Source: Paracidovorax sp031843945 (GTDB lineage Bacteria > Pseudomonadota > Gammaproteobacteria > Burkholderiales > Burkholderiaceae_C). From it: 64,000 nt of DNA. Shown one piece after another: positions 55,047 through 63,552 of the stretch. Position 1 is the first letter of the stretch. Each line of letters begins with the position of its first letter. The stretch spans positions 310,001-374,000 of the forward strand of contig NZ_JAVTJJ010000001.1 in the NCBI RefSeq assembly GCF_031843945.1, written 5' to 3'. The translations under genes were made by a program, and so were the position numbers. The notes under the pieces were generated by a model. That model did not search any database, was not told the DNA's origin, and saw only the letters and a program-made list of their open reading frames with translations.

Positions 55047-57089
55047 ATGAGCAATCCCCTCCTCGACTTCACCGACTTCCCTCTCTTCGACCGGATCGCT
55101 CCTGCCGACGTCTCGCCTGCCATGGATGTATTGCTGGAGCGAGCCGAAGCTGCGCTGGAGGCGGTGACCGCGTCGGCCTTCCCGGCCAGCTGGGACGCCA
55201 TCTCACGCGTGCTGGATGTCGCCACCGAAGAGCTCGGACGCTCATGGGGCGCCGTGAGCCACCTCAACAGCGTGGCCGATACGCCCGAATTGCGGGCTGC
55301 TTACAACGAAGCACTGCCACGCGTTACCGAATTCTGGACGCGCCTGGGCGCCGACGAACGCTTGTATGCCAAGTACAAGGCCATCGACGCAGCCACTCTG
55401 AACCCAGAGCAACGCAGGGCGTGGGACAACGCGATTCGCAACTTCGTGCTGTCCGGCGCCGAACTGCACGATGCCGCCAAGGAACGTTTCGCCCAGATCC
55501 AGGAGCGCCAGGCCGAGTTGAGCCAGAAGTTCAGCGAAAACGCGCTGGATGCCACCGACGCCTTCGCTTATTACGCTCAGGCCGAGGAACTGGACGGCGT
55601 GCCCGCTGACGTGCAGCACGCTGCCCGCACGGCCGCGCAGGCGGAAGGCAAGGACGGCTACAAGCTCACATTGAAGATGCCCTGCTATTTGCCAGTGATG
55701 CAATTCGCGCGCAGCAGTGCATTGCGGGAGGCGCTTTATCGCGCTTACGTCACCCGCGCATCCGATCAGGCCAGTGGCGACGCCATGCGCTTTGACAACA
55801 GCGCACTGATCCGCGAGATCCTCGCGTTGCGCAAGGAAGAGGCGCAGTTGCTGGGCTACGCCAACTTTGGCGAAGTGTCGGTGGTGCCGAAGATGGCGCA
55901 GTCTCCTGCAGAGGTCGTCAGCTTCCTGCGCGACCTTGCCCACCGCGCCCGTCCTTATGCTGAAAAAGACGTGGCCGATCTGCGAGTCTTCGCGGCCGAA
56001 CATCTCGGCTTGCAGGCGCCGCAAGCCTGGGACTGGCCCTATGTTTCTGAAAAACTCAAAGAAGCACGCTACGCATTCAGTGAACAGGAGGTGAAGGAAT
56101 ACTTCACCGCGCCGAAGGTGTTGGCGGGCCTTTTCAAGATCATCGAGACGCTGTTCGACGTGGCCATCTGCAAGGACCAAGCGCCGGTGTGGAACCCTGC
56201 TGTCGAATTCTTCCGTATCGAGCGGGGCGGCCAGTTGGTCGGGCAGTTCTATCTGGACCAGCCCGCACGCGTGGGCAAACGTGGTGGCGCCTGGATGGAC
56301 GACGTGCGTGCACGTTGGCTGCGGCCGGACACCGGCACGCTCCAGACGCCGGTCGCGCACCTGGTCTGCAACTTCGCCGAAGGTGTGGACGGCAAGCCCC
56401 CGTTGCTCACGCATGACGACGTCATCACGCTTTTCCACGAGTTCGGCCATGGACTGCACCACATGCTGACCCGCGTCAATGAACGCGACGTGTCCGGCAT
56501 CAGCGGTGTGGAGTGGGACGCGGTCGAGCTGCCCAGCCAGTTCATGGAGAACTTCTGCTGGGAGTGGGACGTTCTCAAGCACATGACCTCGCACGTCGAC
56601 AGTGGCGAGCCGCTGCCGCGCGCGCTCTTTGACAAGATGATTGCGGCCAAGAACTTCCAGAGCGGCATGGCCACGCTGCGGCAGATCGAGTTCTCGCTGT
56701 TCGACATGCTGCTGCACACCGATCACGACCCTGCCAGCGACTTCATGCCCCTGCTGGAGCAGGTGCGCGCCGAAGTCTCGGTGTTGAAACCGCCGGCTTT
56801 CAGCCGCACAGCGCACACTTTCAGCCATATCTTTGCGGGCGGCTACGCTGCGGGTTACTACAGCTACAAGTGGGCCGAGGTACTCAGTGCAGACGCCTAC
56901 GCCGCTTTTGAAGAATCGGCTGGCGCAGATGGCCTGCCCGACCCGGAAGTTGGACGCCGCTATCGCGAGGCGATCCTAGAAGCTGGTGGAAGCCGTCCAG
57001 CCATGGATTCGTTCAAGGCATTCCGCGGACGCGAACCCAGCCTGGATGCGTTGCTGCGCCACCAGGGCATGAGCAGCGTCGCCGCCTGA
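55047..57089 (+). CDS. prlC: Oligopeptidase A (M3 family zinc metallopeptidase)
   Basis: A 680-residue cytoplasmic M3 peptidase that degrades short peptides, including released signal peptides. The zinc site is TLFHEFGHGLHHML (HEFGH), with the downstream Glu ligand in GVEWDAVELPSQFMENFCWE. AGGYAAGYYSYKWAEVLSADA is the conserved C-terminal signature. ATG 55047 (MSNPLLDFTDFPLF) was chosen over the in-frame ATG 55038 because the conserved N-terminus begins there. Confidence 0.95.
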   Translation: MSNPLLDFTDFPLFDRIAPADVSPAMDVLLERAEAALEAVTASAFPASWDAISRVLDVATEELGRSWGAVSHLNSVADTPELRAAYNEALPRVTEFWTRLGADERLYAKYKAIDAATLNPEQRRAWDNAIRNFVLSGAELHDAAKERFAQIQERQAELSQKFSENALDATDAFAYYAQAEELDGVPADVQHAARTAAQAEGKDGYKLTLKMPCYLPVMQFARSSALREALYRAYVTRASDQASGDAMRFDNSALIREILALRKEEAQLLGYANFGEVSVVPKMAQSPAEVVSFLRDLAHRARPYAEKDVADLRVFAAEHLGLQAPQAWDWPYVSEKLKEARYAFSEQEVKEYFTAPKVLAGLFKIIETLFDVAICKDQAPVWNPAVEFFRIERGGQLVGQFYLDQPARVGKRGGAWMDDVRARWLRPDTGTLQTPVAHLVCNFAEGVDGKPPLLTHDDVITLFHEFGHGLHHMLTRVNERDVSGISGVEWDAVELPSQFMENFCWEWDVLKHMTSHVDSGEPLPRALFDKMIAAKNFQSGMATLRQIEFSLFDMLLHTDHDPASDFMPLLEQVRAEVSVLKPPAFSRTAHTFSHIFAGGYAAGYYSYKWAEVLSADAYAAFEESAGADGLPDPEVGRRYREAILEAGGSRPAMDSFKAFRGREPSLDALLRHQGMSSVAA

Positions 57090-57151
57090 CACCACGGCCC
57101 AATCTGACTGATCAATCGACGTCCTTCCGAGTCACTCAGGAGAACCCACGC

Positions 57152-57805
57152 ATGAACACCTTGTCATCGATTGCTTTACTGTCGCTCACTCTGCTGGGCT
57201 CGCTCGGCAATGCCGTTCATGCGCAGCAGGTGTACCGCTCCGTCGGGCCGGATGGTCGCGTGACGTTCTCCGACCGTTCGCCGGCCGAAGCGACCGCGCC
57301 GGCGGCAGGGGCGCGCAATGGGGTTGCGGCATCGAACAATTCCACTCTGCCCTACGGTCTGGCGCAGGTAGCTACGCGATTCCCAGTCACGCTCTACACG
57401 GGCAACGACTGCTCACCTTGCGCCAGCGCACGCAACCTGCTGGTGAACCGGGGCGTGCCGTTCACGGAGCGCACCGTCAATTCCAACGAAGACATCGACG
57501 CACTGAAGCGCCTGAGCGGCGCCGCCAGTCTGCCTTTCGGCACCATTGGCGGCCAGCAACTCAGCGGGTTTTCGGATGTGGAGTGGACTCAGTATCTGGA
57601 TGCTGCGGGTTACCCCAAGCAGTCGCAGCTTCCTGCCAATTACCGGCGTGCCGCAGCCTCGCCCCTGGTCGTGGTGCAGGAGCGTGCTGCATCACCTGCT
57701 GCAGGGACTACTGAGCCGGCAAATCCAGCTAGGGCACGTACGCCAGTTGCGCCGCCCACACCGCCGGTAGTCACCCCTGCCAACCCGGCCGGCATTACCT
57801 TCTGA
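57152..57805 (+). CDS. DUF4124/glutaredoxin-like secreted protein
   Basis: 217 residues. The signal peptide MNTLSSIALLSLTLLGSLGN ends near VHAQ, a DUF4124-type segment follows (QVYRSVGPDGRVTFSDRSP), and a glutaredoxin-like domain has the redox motif DCSPCASARNLLVNRG (near residue 88) and a cis-Pro stretch ASLPFGTIGGQQLSGF. The tail is Pro/Ala-rich and disordered. It probably acts in periplasmic thiol chemistry. AGGAG precedes the ATG. Confidence 0.85.
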   Translation: MNTLSSIALLSLTLLGSLGNAVHAQQVYRSVGPDGRVTFSDRSPAEATAPAAGARNGVAASNNSTLPYGLAQVATRFPVTLYTGNDCSPCASARNLLVNRGVPFTERTVNSNEDIDALKRLSGAASLPFGTIGGQQLSGFSDVEWTQYLDAAGYPKQSQLPANYRRAAASPLVVVQERAASPAAGTTEPANPARARTPVAPPTPPVVTPANPAGITF

Positions 57806-57868
57806 GCGGCGCGGCACTACCGTGCCCTTTGGACGGACAGCGGTTTAGGCCTTGTGACGCGGTAGCAA

Positions 57869-58558
57869 TCAGAACTTGAGTGTCTGAACGCCTTCCGGTG
57901 TACCCAAGAGGCAAATATGGGCGCGCTGGTGTGCGAAAACACCCACCGTAATCACGCCAGGCCATTGGTTCACGGCCGACTCGAACGCGAGCGGATCGCG
58001 AATCGCCAAGCCCCGAACATCCAGAATGTGCTGACCGTTATCGGTCACCAGAGGCTGTCCATCCTTGAGGCGAACGGCGACTTCGGCACCTTGTGCTTCA
58101 AACCGGCGCTTGATGTGCTCAGCCGCCATGGGAATCACTTCCACCGGCAGCGGGAACACACCCAGAACGTCCACCAACTTGGACGCGTCAGCGATACAGA
58201 CAAAGCGTGTCGCAAGCGCGGCGACGATCTTTTCGCGGGTCAACGCAGCACCGCCACCCTTGACCATGTAGCCGCTGCGGTCGATTTCGTCCGCACCATC
58301 GATGTAGACCGACAGTGCCTCGACTTCGTTGGCATCGAACACCGGAATGCCCAATTTCTGCAAACGCTCGGTGCTGGCCACGGAGCTGGACACCGCCCCG
58401 CGAATTTGGTCTTTGATGGTGGCCAGCGCATCGATGAACTTATTGACTGTGGAACCCGTGCCCACGCCCACGATTTCACCGGGAACCACATACTGCAGCG
58501 CCGCTTGGCCCACCAGGGTCTTGAGTTCGTCTTGAGAGAGTGATGCAGGTGTCGTCAT
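57869..58558 (-). CDS. rpiA: Ribose-5-phosphate isomerase A
   Basis: 229 residues. The pentose-phosphate isomerase signatures are GVGTGSTVNKFIDAL, the catalytic DGADEID and the base-bearing KGGGAALTREK. The C-terminal GLAIRDP and GVFAHQRAHICLLGT are family-typical. ATG 58558 was chosen over a longer frame adding 15 unconserved residues. It is divergent from pyrD, with only 34 bases between the two starts. Confidence 0.96.
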   Translation of the reverse strand: MTTPASLSQDELKTLVGQAALQYVVPGEIVGVGTGSTVNKFIDALATIKDQIRGAVSSSVASTERLQKLGIPVFDANEVEALSVYIDGADEIDRSGYMVKGGGAALTREKIVAALATRFVCIADASKLVDVLGVFPLPVEVIPMAAEHIKRRFEAQGAEVAVRLKDGQPLVTDNGQHILDVRGLAIRDPLAFESAVNQWPGVITVGVFAHQRAHICLLGTPEGVQTLKF

Positions 58559-58592
58559 GGGAGAGAATCGGAGTGAATCCCGGATTATCTCC

Positions 58593-59675
58593 ATGCCGCT
58601 CATTCCCTACTCCCTCGCCCGCCCCTTTCTTTTCAGCCTCGACCCAGAAGCCGCCCATGATTTGACGATGGACATGCTGGCACGAGGCCAGCGCACTCCG
58701 CTGCAAAAGGCCTGGAGCAATCCTATGGTGAACGACCCCGTTCAACTGGCAGGCCTGACTTTTCCCAATCGAGTGGGCATGGCTGCGGGCCTCGACAAGA
58801 ACGCCAGATGCATCGACGCCCTGTCTGCCATGGGCTTCGGGTTTGTCGAGGTCGGCACGGTCACCCCCAAGGCTCAACCAGGTAATCCCAAACCGCGCAT
58901 GTTCAGATTGCGTGAGGCGCATGGGCTGATCAACCGACTGGGGTTCAATAACGAAGGACTCGATGCTTTCATTCGCAACGTCAAGCAGGCGCGCTTTCGC
59001 GATGAAGCGCGCGAGCGTCCTATGTTGCTTGGCCTCAACATTGGCAAGAACGCGACCACTCCCATCGAACAGGCCACTGACGATTACCTGACGTGCCTGG
59101 ATGCGGTCTATCCCCATGCCGACTACGTGACCATCAACATTAGTTCGCCGAACACCCAGAATCTGCGCGCGCTGCAAAGCGACGAAGCGCTGGACTCACT
59201 GCTTGGCGCTATTGCCCAGCGCCGCGAAGCACTGGTGCAACAACACCATCGCGAGAACGGCGCCTCACGGCGTGTGCCACTCTTCGTGAAGATCGCACCT
59301 GACCTGGATGAAACCCAAGTCGGCGTGATTGCGACGACGCTGAGACGGCACGGTATGGACGGGGTGATCGCAACGAACACTACCATTGCACGCGATGCTG
59401 TGCAGGGTTTGCCCCATGGGGCGGAAGTTGGGGGGCTGAGTGGCTCTCCAGTGCTCGCCTCCAGCAATCGGGTGATTGCGCAATTGCGAGCGACTCTGGG
59501 GAGTGGATTTCCCATCATTGGCGTGGGCGGTATCCTGAGTGCGGGAGACGCAGTCAGCAAAATTCAAGCAGGTGCAGATGTGGTGCAAATGTACACCGGA
59601 CTTATCTACAAAGGGCCTGCGCTGGTGGCTCGCTGCGCGCGCGCCATTCAAGCGATGGACCGTCACCGGGCTTAG
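58593..59675 (+). CDS. pyrD: Dihydroorotate dehydrogenase (quinone), class 2
   Basis: 360 residues. An N-terminal membrane-associating helix (MPLIPYSLARPFLFSLDPE) precedes the FMN barrel. The motifs are MAAGLDKNARCIDAL, VGTVTPKAQPGNPKPRMFRL, catalytic-Ser region ITINISSPNTQNLR-like (TINISSPNTQNLR), and GVGGILSAGDAVSKIQAGAD with YTGLIYKGP. It oxidises dihydroorotate to orotate, passing electrons to quinones. A strong terminator follows at 59695-59720. Confidence 0.96.
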   Translation: MPLIPYSLARPFLFSLDPEAAHDLTMDMLARGQRTPLQKAWSNPMVNDPVQLAGLTFPNRVGMAAGLDKNARCIDALSAMGFGFVEVGTVTPKAQPGNPKPRMFRLREAHGLINRLGFNNEGLDAFIRNVKQARFRDEARERPMLLGLNIGKNATTPIEQATDDYLTCLDAVYPHADYVTINISSPNTQNLRALQSDEALDSLLGAIAQRREALVQQHHRENGASRRVPLFVKIAPDLDETQVGVIATTLRRHGMDGVIATNTTIARDAVQGLPHGAEVGGLSGSPVLASSNRVIAQLRATLGSGFPIIGVGGILSAGDAVSKIQAGADVVQMYTGLIYKGPALVARCARAIQAMDRHRA

Positions 59676-59694
59676 CCACGGAAGGCTGGAAAAC

Positions 59695-59720
59695 AAAAAA
59701 GGGGCTACTAGCCCCTTTTT
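59695..59720. terminator. Bidirectional Rho-independent terminator
   Basis: A-run, GGGGCT-ACT-AGCCCC, T-run: a 6-bp GC stem extended by A/T pairs, with U-tracts in both orientations. It serves pyrD (plus) and the convergent minus-strand stress cluster. Confidence 0.9.
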
Positions 59721-59759
59721 CGTTTCCCTAACGGTCGCGACGTCAACAGGTGGGAATAG

Positions 59760-60077
59760 TCAGCGCCTGAGTCTGCTGACCAAGGGCACTACGATTCCCG
59801 CCCAACGCACCAAGCGCGATGGACCTGCAACCACTGCCGCTGCCGCAGCTACGGCTACAGCCAGCGGATGCATGCGAGCGAACGCCAACAACCGCATGCT
59901 CAGAGGCGCGTCCGGATCTATTGACTGCTGCTGTTCATGCAATGCAGCCACTTGCCGGTGGGCAGCACTGCGTGCATGAATACGCTTGCGCTGCTGGTCA
60001 ATGCGGTCCAGCACCTTGCGCTGTTCAGCACTGGGCTGCGGAAAGCTGATCGAACTACCTTCGTCGTTGGAAGCCAT
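59760..60077 (-). CDS. Hypothetical small membrane protein of the yqjDE-like cluster
   Basis: 105 residues, not recognised as a named family. The N-terminal half is charged and probably helical (EQRKVLDRIDQQRKRIHARS); the C-terminal half has one membrane helix, HPLAVAVAAAAAVVAGPSRL, and ends in basic residues (RLRR). It starts 2 bases after the stop of the YqjE-like gene and is probably the third gene (yqjK position) of that cluster. Confidence 0.7.
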   Translation of the reverse strand: MASNDEGSSISFPQPSAEQRKVLDRIDQQRKRIHARSAAHRQVAALHEQQQSIDPDAPLSMRLLAFARMHPLAVAVAAAAAVVAGPSRLVRWAGIVVPLVSRLRR

Positions 60078-60079
60078 GA

Positions 60080-60475
60080 TTAAAGCCGCTCCTTGATGAC
60101 CTGCCAGTCGTGAGCAATTTCACGGCGCGTCAGGGCGAATGCATTGCCTGCCTTGCGAGCCACCGAGATCAGCGTCGCCAGTACAACACCCCACGCAACC
60201 AACCAGCCGCCGGCCAGCAACCAAGCCACCATAGCTCGTTTGGGGGAATCCCAAAATTGGACGATGAATGCCAAGGACAACACTGTCAACGCCACAACAG
60301 TGATACCACCGAGGGCCACGACGAACACAATGATGAGGCCCAAGCGCCGCTTTTCATCGGCCCATTCGAGACGGGCCAATTCCAGTCGGTCTTCGGCTGC
60401 GATGGCGCCTTCAATCACATTGGCGCGCCAACGCGCAATCCAGCCTTCCATTCCCAGAAGGGAAATCCAATTCAT
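60080..60475 (-). CDS. YqjE-like phage-holin-superfamily membrane protein
   Basis: 131 residues. Two membrane helices (LIIVFVVALGGITVVALTVL and LLAGGWLVAWGVVLATLISV) follow an amphipathic N-terminus (LELARLEWADEKRRL), the pattern of PF07332 (Phage_holin_3_6/YqjE). Despite the family name this is a chromosomal envelope-stress gene, here between a YqjD-like gene and a small membrane protein. No lysis role is implied. Confidence 0.85.
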   Translation of the reverse strand: MNWISLLGMEGWIARWRANVIEGAIAAEDRLELARLEWADEKRRLGLIIVFVVALGGITVVALTVLSLAFIVQFWDSPKRAMVAWLLAGGWLVAWGVVLATLISVARKAGNAFALTRREIAHDWQVIKERL

Positions 60476-60524
60476 GCGCTTAGCTCCTGCATCATCGTGC
60501 GACTGACGTCAGATAGATCTCAAA

Positions 60525-60833
60525 TCAGCGGCGAGCCAGCAGGAAGCCCACCAATGCACCCACGGCCAGCGCTGCGCTTGCGACACGCCAAGGCTCGTCG
60601 TGGGCATAACGGTCCGCGGCACGAGCAGCTTCTTTGGCTTGGTATGAAGCATCCTGCGCAACGCGCACGGCAGAGTCACGAACGGAATGAATACCGTCAT
60701 CAAGGCGTTGGCGCAACAGCTTGATTTCAGGAACGCTGTCGAGATCCTTGCTGGACAAGAGGCCCTTCAAATCGGTCACAAGCTTGTCCAGTTCACGCTG
60801 AGCATTCGAGACGGTTTCGGAAGCAGAAGTCAT
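60525..60833 (-). CDS. DUF883 (ElaB/YqjD/YgaM) family protein
   Basis: 102 residues. A long amphipathic coiled region (LRQRLDDGIHSVRDSAVRVA) ends in a C-terminal tail anchor VASAALAVGALVGFLLARR. E. coli YqjD and relatives attach ribosomes to the membrane in stationary phase. AAAGGG precedes ATG 60833. It is the first gene of a yqjD-yqjE-like cluster, as in many proteobacteria. Confidence 0.9.
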   Translation of the reverse strand: MTSASETVSNAQRELDKLVTDLKGLLSSKDLDSVPEIKLLRQRLDDGIHSVRDSAVRVAQDASYQAKEAARAADRYAHDEPWRVASAALAVGALVGFLLARR

Positions 60834-60981
60834 ATACAAACCCTTTCTTGTAGCAGGTGTCAACAGTAAACCGCCCCTCGATTTGAAGGTGTAGGCGGAT
60901 GTCCTATCTTAGCCATGGGGGGTCAAGGCCCGACCAAGTTATTCCACAGAAAAACTTCTGTAATCGACGGGCATCAACATA

Positions 60982-62097
60982 TCAAGCCGGGGTGCCCCCG
61001 CCAATATGCTCCCTCGCCACCAAGTCGCCAATGGCCAGCGAACTGGTCAGTCCGGGTGATTCGATGCCGAACAGATTCACCAAGCCGGCAACGCCGTGCT
61101 GAGCAACGCCCTGCACTAGGAAATCGGCCGCTGGCTCTGCGGGTCCGCTGATCTTCGGTCGAATCCCGGCGTACCCAGGCATCAGTGCACCATCGGGCAG
61201 TTGCGGCCAGTATTTGCGAACCTCTTCATAAAACCGCTGACCACGTGCGCCATCCACGATCAGATCATCGGGACCATCAACCCACTCGACGTCGGGGCCG
61301 AACTTCGCCTGCCCGCCCAAATCTAGGGTGAGGTGCACACCTAACCCCGCACGCTCGGGAACGGGGTAGATCAACCGAGAAAATGGAGCGGCACCTGCCA
61401 ATGTGAAGTAACTTCCCTTGGCATAGTAGGCAGTTGGAATGTGCTGCTGATCTAGCCCCGCACAGCGCCTGGCAACATCGGGAGCATGCAAGCCAGCGGC
61501 GTTTACAACCAGGTCTGCCAAGATGGCAGTGCCGTCCTGCATCACCAACGTCATGCCGTCGCTTCGAGGTTGCATAGACTCAAGCTTGGAACGAAAAGCG
61601 ACGATGCCGCCCGCGTTTTCCAGATCGCCTTGAAGAGACAGCATGAACGCATGGCTGTCGAGGATGCCGGTGCTGGGCGACAGCAGCGCAGCTTGACATT
61701 CCAACGCGGGCTCCAAGGCCCGGGCCTGCTTGCTGCTTAGCCACTGCAAATCGACCACGCCATTGGCAAGTGCATGCCGCTGAATGCGTTGCAGGTCATC
61801 AACTTGGCTAGCGGATGTGGCAACGATGAGTTTGCCGCACCGGCGATGCGGCACCCGTCGCTCGGCACAGTAGGCGTAGAGCAGTTCCTTCCCACGCACA
61901 CACAGTGCGGCTTTCAGAGAATTGGCTGGGTAGTAAATACCTGCATGAATGACTTCGCTGTTGCGTGAGCTGATGCCGGTGCCAATCGCTGCCGCAGCTT
62001 CCAGCACAAAAACCTCACGCCCTTGCAGCGCCAAGGCCCTTGCCACCGCCAGCCCCACCACGCCGGCGCCGACCACCACGCATTCACATCGATCCAT
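60982..62097 (-). CDS. FAD-dependent oxidoreductase (L-2-hydroxyglutarate oxidase/DAO family)
   Basis: 371 residues. It has an N-terminal FAD-binding dinucleotide fold VVVGAGVVGLAVARALALQG and the DAO-family segments SSRNSEVIHAGIYYP and NAAGLHAPDVARRC, with a C-terminal GIESPGLTSSLAIGDLVA. The SRNSEVIHAGIYYPAN motif is characteristic of LhgO-like enzymes that oxidise L-2-hydroxyglutarate to 2-oxoglutarate; glycerol-3-phosphate oxidase-type relatives are the alternative. It stands alone. Confidence 0.85.
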   Translation of the reverse strand: MDRCECVVVGAGVVGLAVARALALQGREVFVLEAAAAIGTGISSRNSEVIHAGIYYPANSLKAALCVRGKELLYAYCAERRVPHRRCGKLIVATSASQVDDLQRIQRHALANGVVDLQWLSSKQARALEPALECQAALLSPSTGILDSHAFMLSLQGDLENAGGIVAFRSKLESMQPRSDGMTLVMQDGTAILADLVVNAAGLHAPDVARRCAGLDQQHIPTAYYAKGSYFTLAGAAPFSRLIYPVPERAGLGVHLTLDLGGQAKFGPDVEWVDGPDDLIVDGARGQRFYEEVRKYWPQLPDGALMPGYAGIRPKISGPAEPAADFLVQGVAQHGVAGLVNLFGIESPGLTSSLAIGDLVAREHIGGGTPA

Positions 62098-62175
62098 CGC
62101 CTCTGCCCTTCACTGCATATCGACAACGGGCGATTGTCACCCGACGCAGCCCAAGGCTTTGCCACGCTTTGGACA

Positions 62176-62210
62176 ACAAAAAACCCTTGCAGGAATATCC
62201 CGCAAGGGTT
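62176..62210 (-). terminator. Terminator downstream of the tRNA-Val genes
   Basis: AACCCTTGC and GCAAGGGTT (62182-62190 with 62202-62210) form a 9-bp stem; on the minus strand the stem is followed by a T-run. It lies directly after the 3' end of the second transcribed tRNA. Confidence 0.85.
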
Positions 62211-62215
62211 GAATT

Positions 62216-62290
62216 TGGTGGGTGATGCAGGGTTTGAACCTGCGACCCCTGCCGTGTGAAGGCAGTGCTCTACCGCTGAGCTAATCACCC
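62216..62290 (-). tRNA. tRNA-Val (anticodon CAC), copy 2
   Basis: A 75-nt cloverleaf with encoded CCA: acceptor GGGTGAT/ATCACCC, D stem GCTC/GAGC, anticodon stem CTGCC/GGCAG around the loop TTCACAC, and T arm GCAGG-TTCAAAC-CCTGC. Reads GUG codons. Identical in sequence to the copy 34 bases upstream. Confidence 0.97.
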
Positions 62291-62324
62291 GATGAGCAGG
62301 CTGCCAAACAGCCCATTCAAAAAC

Positions 62325-62399
62325 TGGTGGGTGATGCAGGGTTTGAACCTGCGACCCCTGCCGTGTGAAGGCAGTGCTCTACCGCTGAGCTAATCACCC
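62325..62399 (-). tRNA. tRNA-Val (anticodon CAC), copy 1
   Basis: Same 75-nt sequence and structure as the copy at 62216-62290. It is the promoter-proximal member of the tandem pair, transcribed from upstream of dnaQ's 3' end. Confidence 0.97.
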
Positions 62400-62424
62400 C
62401 AGTTGTCTTGTCGACAAGCCCACG

Positions 62425-62452
62425 ATTATGGCACAGCTTTTTAGCGGGCCAA
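62425..62452 (-). promoter_or_regulatory. Candidate tRNA promoter
   Basis: On the minus strand TTGGCC (62452-62447) and CATAAT (62430-62425) are separated by 16 bases, which would start transcription about 20 bases before the first tRNA-Val. A 12-base palindrome CTTGTCGACAAG (62407-62418) follows. Confidence 0.45.
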
Positions 62453-63154
62453 TGAGGCCTTCCAGATTGTTTTCCCGCCACTGGCCTTGTCGATTTGGGT
62501 CAGCGTGGCGGCATGTTCCTCCAGTTCCTGGTCGCTGGCGCGCAGCACCTGCAACGCGATGCGGCTCAGGTCGATGGCTGGAATTTGAACGCCACCCTCC
62601 TGCGTTTGCGCATCGTCGGCGATCAGCAGCGCATCTTGTCCGCGTGTGAGGTTGATGTAGACGTCAGCCAGCAGTTCTGCATCGAGCAATGCGCCGTGCA
62701 GCGTGCGGCTCGAGTTGTCTACGCCTAGCCTGTCGCAAAGCGCGTCCAGCGAATTGCGTTTGCCCGGGTACATCTCCTTTGCCATCGCAAGCGTGTCCGT
62801 CACGCTTGCGACAAAGCTGCGAAACGGCGTATGCCCTGCGAGTTCCAATTCCTTGTTCAGGAATCCAACATCGAACGCGGCGTTGTGGATGATGATTTCC
62901 GCACCCTGCACGTACTGCAGGATGTCGTTGACGACATCTTTGAACTTGGGCTTGTCCCTGAGAAATTCGTTGCTGATGCCGTGCACCTTCAACGCGTCTT
63001 CATGGCTGTCGCGCCCCGGGTTGAAGTACAGGTGCAGGTTATTGCCAGTGAGCTTGCGGTTCAGCAACTCGACACAGCCCAGTTCGATGATGCGGTCGCC
63101 CCCTTCAGCCGACAGGCCGGTGGTTTCCGTGTCAAGAACGATCTGGCGCGTCAT
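62441..63154 (-). CDS. dnaQ: DNA polymerase III epsilon subunit (3'-5' proofreading exonuclease)
   Basis: 237 residues, DEDDh exonuclease. ExoI is VLDTETTGLSAEGGDRIIEL, ExoII HNAAFDVGFLNKEL, and ExoIII HGALLDAELLADVY with the catalytic His. A C-terminal tail of about 55 residues follows, as needed for binding the alpha subunit and clamp. Its ATG overlaps the last base of the ferredoxin stop (TGATG), so it is translated with fdx. Confidence 0.95.
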   Translation of the reverse strand: MTRQIVLDTETTGLSAEGGDRIIELGCVELLNRKLTGNNLHLYFNPGRDSHEDALKVHGISNEFLRDKPKFKDVVNDILQYVQGAEIIIHNAAFDVGFLNKELELAGHTPFRSFVASVTDTLAMAKEMYPGKRNSLDALCDRLGVDNSSRTLHGALLDAELLADVYINLTRGQDALLIADDAQTQEGGVQIPAIDLSRIALQVLRASDQELEEHAATLTQIDKASGGKTIWKASLAR

Positions 63155-63492
63155 CAGTGGTTTTCCTTGGCGTGGTTGATGGTGTACTTCGGAATCTCCA
63201 CCGTCACATCTTTTTGCGCCAGGATCGCCTGGCACGACAGGCGCGACTGAGGCTCCAGGCCCCAGGCCCTGTCAAGCAGATCTTCTTCTTCTTCCTCTGC
63301 CTCGTTCAAAGACTCCATCCCCTGGCGAACGATGACGTGGCACGTCGTGCAGGCGCAGCTCATGTCGCATGCGTGCTCGATCTTGATACCGTTGTCCAGC
63401 AGCGCTTCACAGATGGAAGTGCCTGCAGGCGCAGAAATCTCGGTGCCGGACGGACAGTATTCGGCGTGGGGAAGAATCTTGATGACAGGCAT
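63154..63492 (-). CDS. fdx: ISC-type [2Fe-2S] ferredoxin
   Basis: 112 residues of the adrenodoxin/ISC ferredoxin type. The four cluster cysteines are in HACDMSCACTTCHV (three) and RLSCQA (the fourth). It supplies electrons for Fe-S cluster assembly on IscU. It lies between hscA (upstream) and dnaQ (downstream), a usual tail for the isc operon. Confidence 0.96.
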   Translation of the reverse strand: MPVIKILPHAEYCPSGTEISAPAGTSICEALLDNGIKIEHACDMSCACTTCHVIVRQGMESLNEAEEEEEDLLDRAWGLEPQSRLSCQAILAQKDVTVEIPKYTINHAKENH

Positions 63493-63552
63493 GGGACGAA
63501 AGTTTTGGGCGTTGTTGTTGTGTGGTGCGCAGCTCGCTTGGGCGGGCTCTGA

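Noticed and set aside
60080..60475. Prophage remnant suggested by the holin-family name
   Set aside because: The gene sits in a yqjD/yqjE-like chromosomal stress cluster and no phage gene is near.
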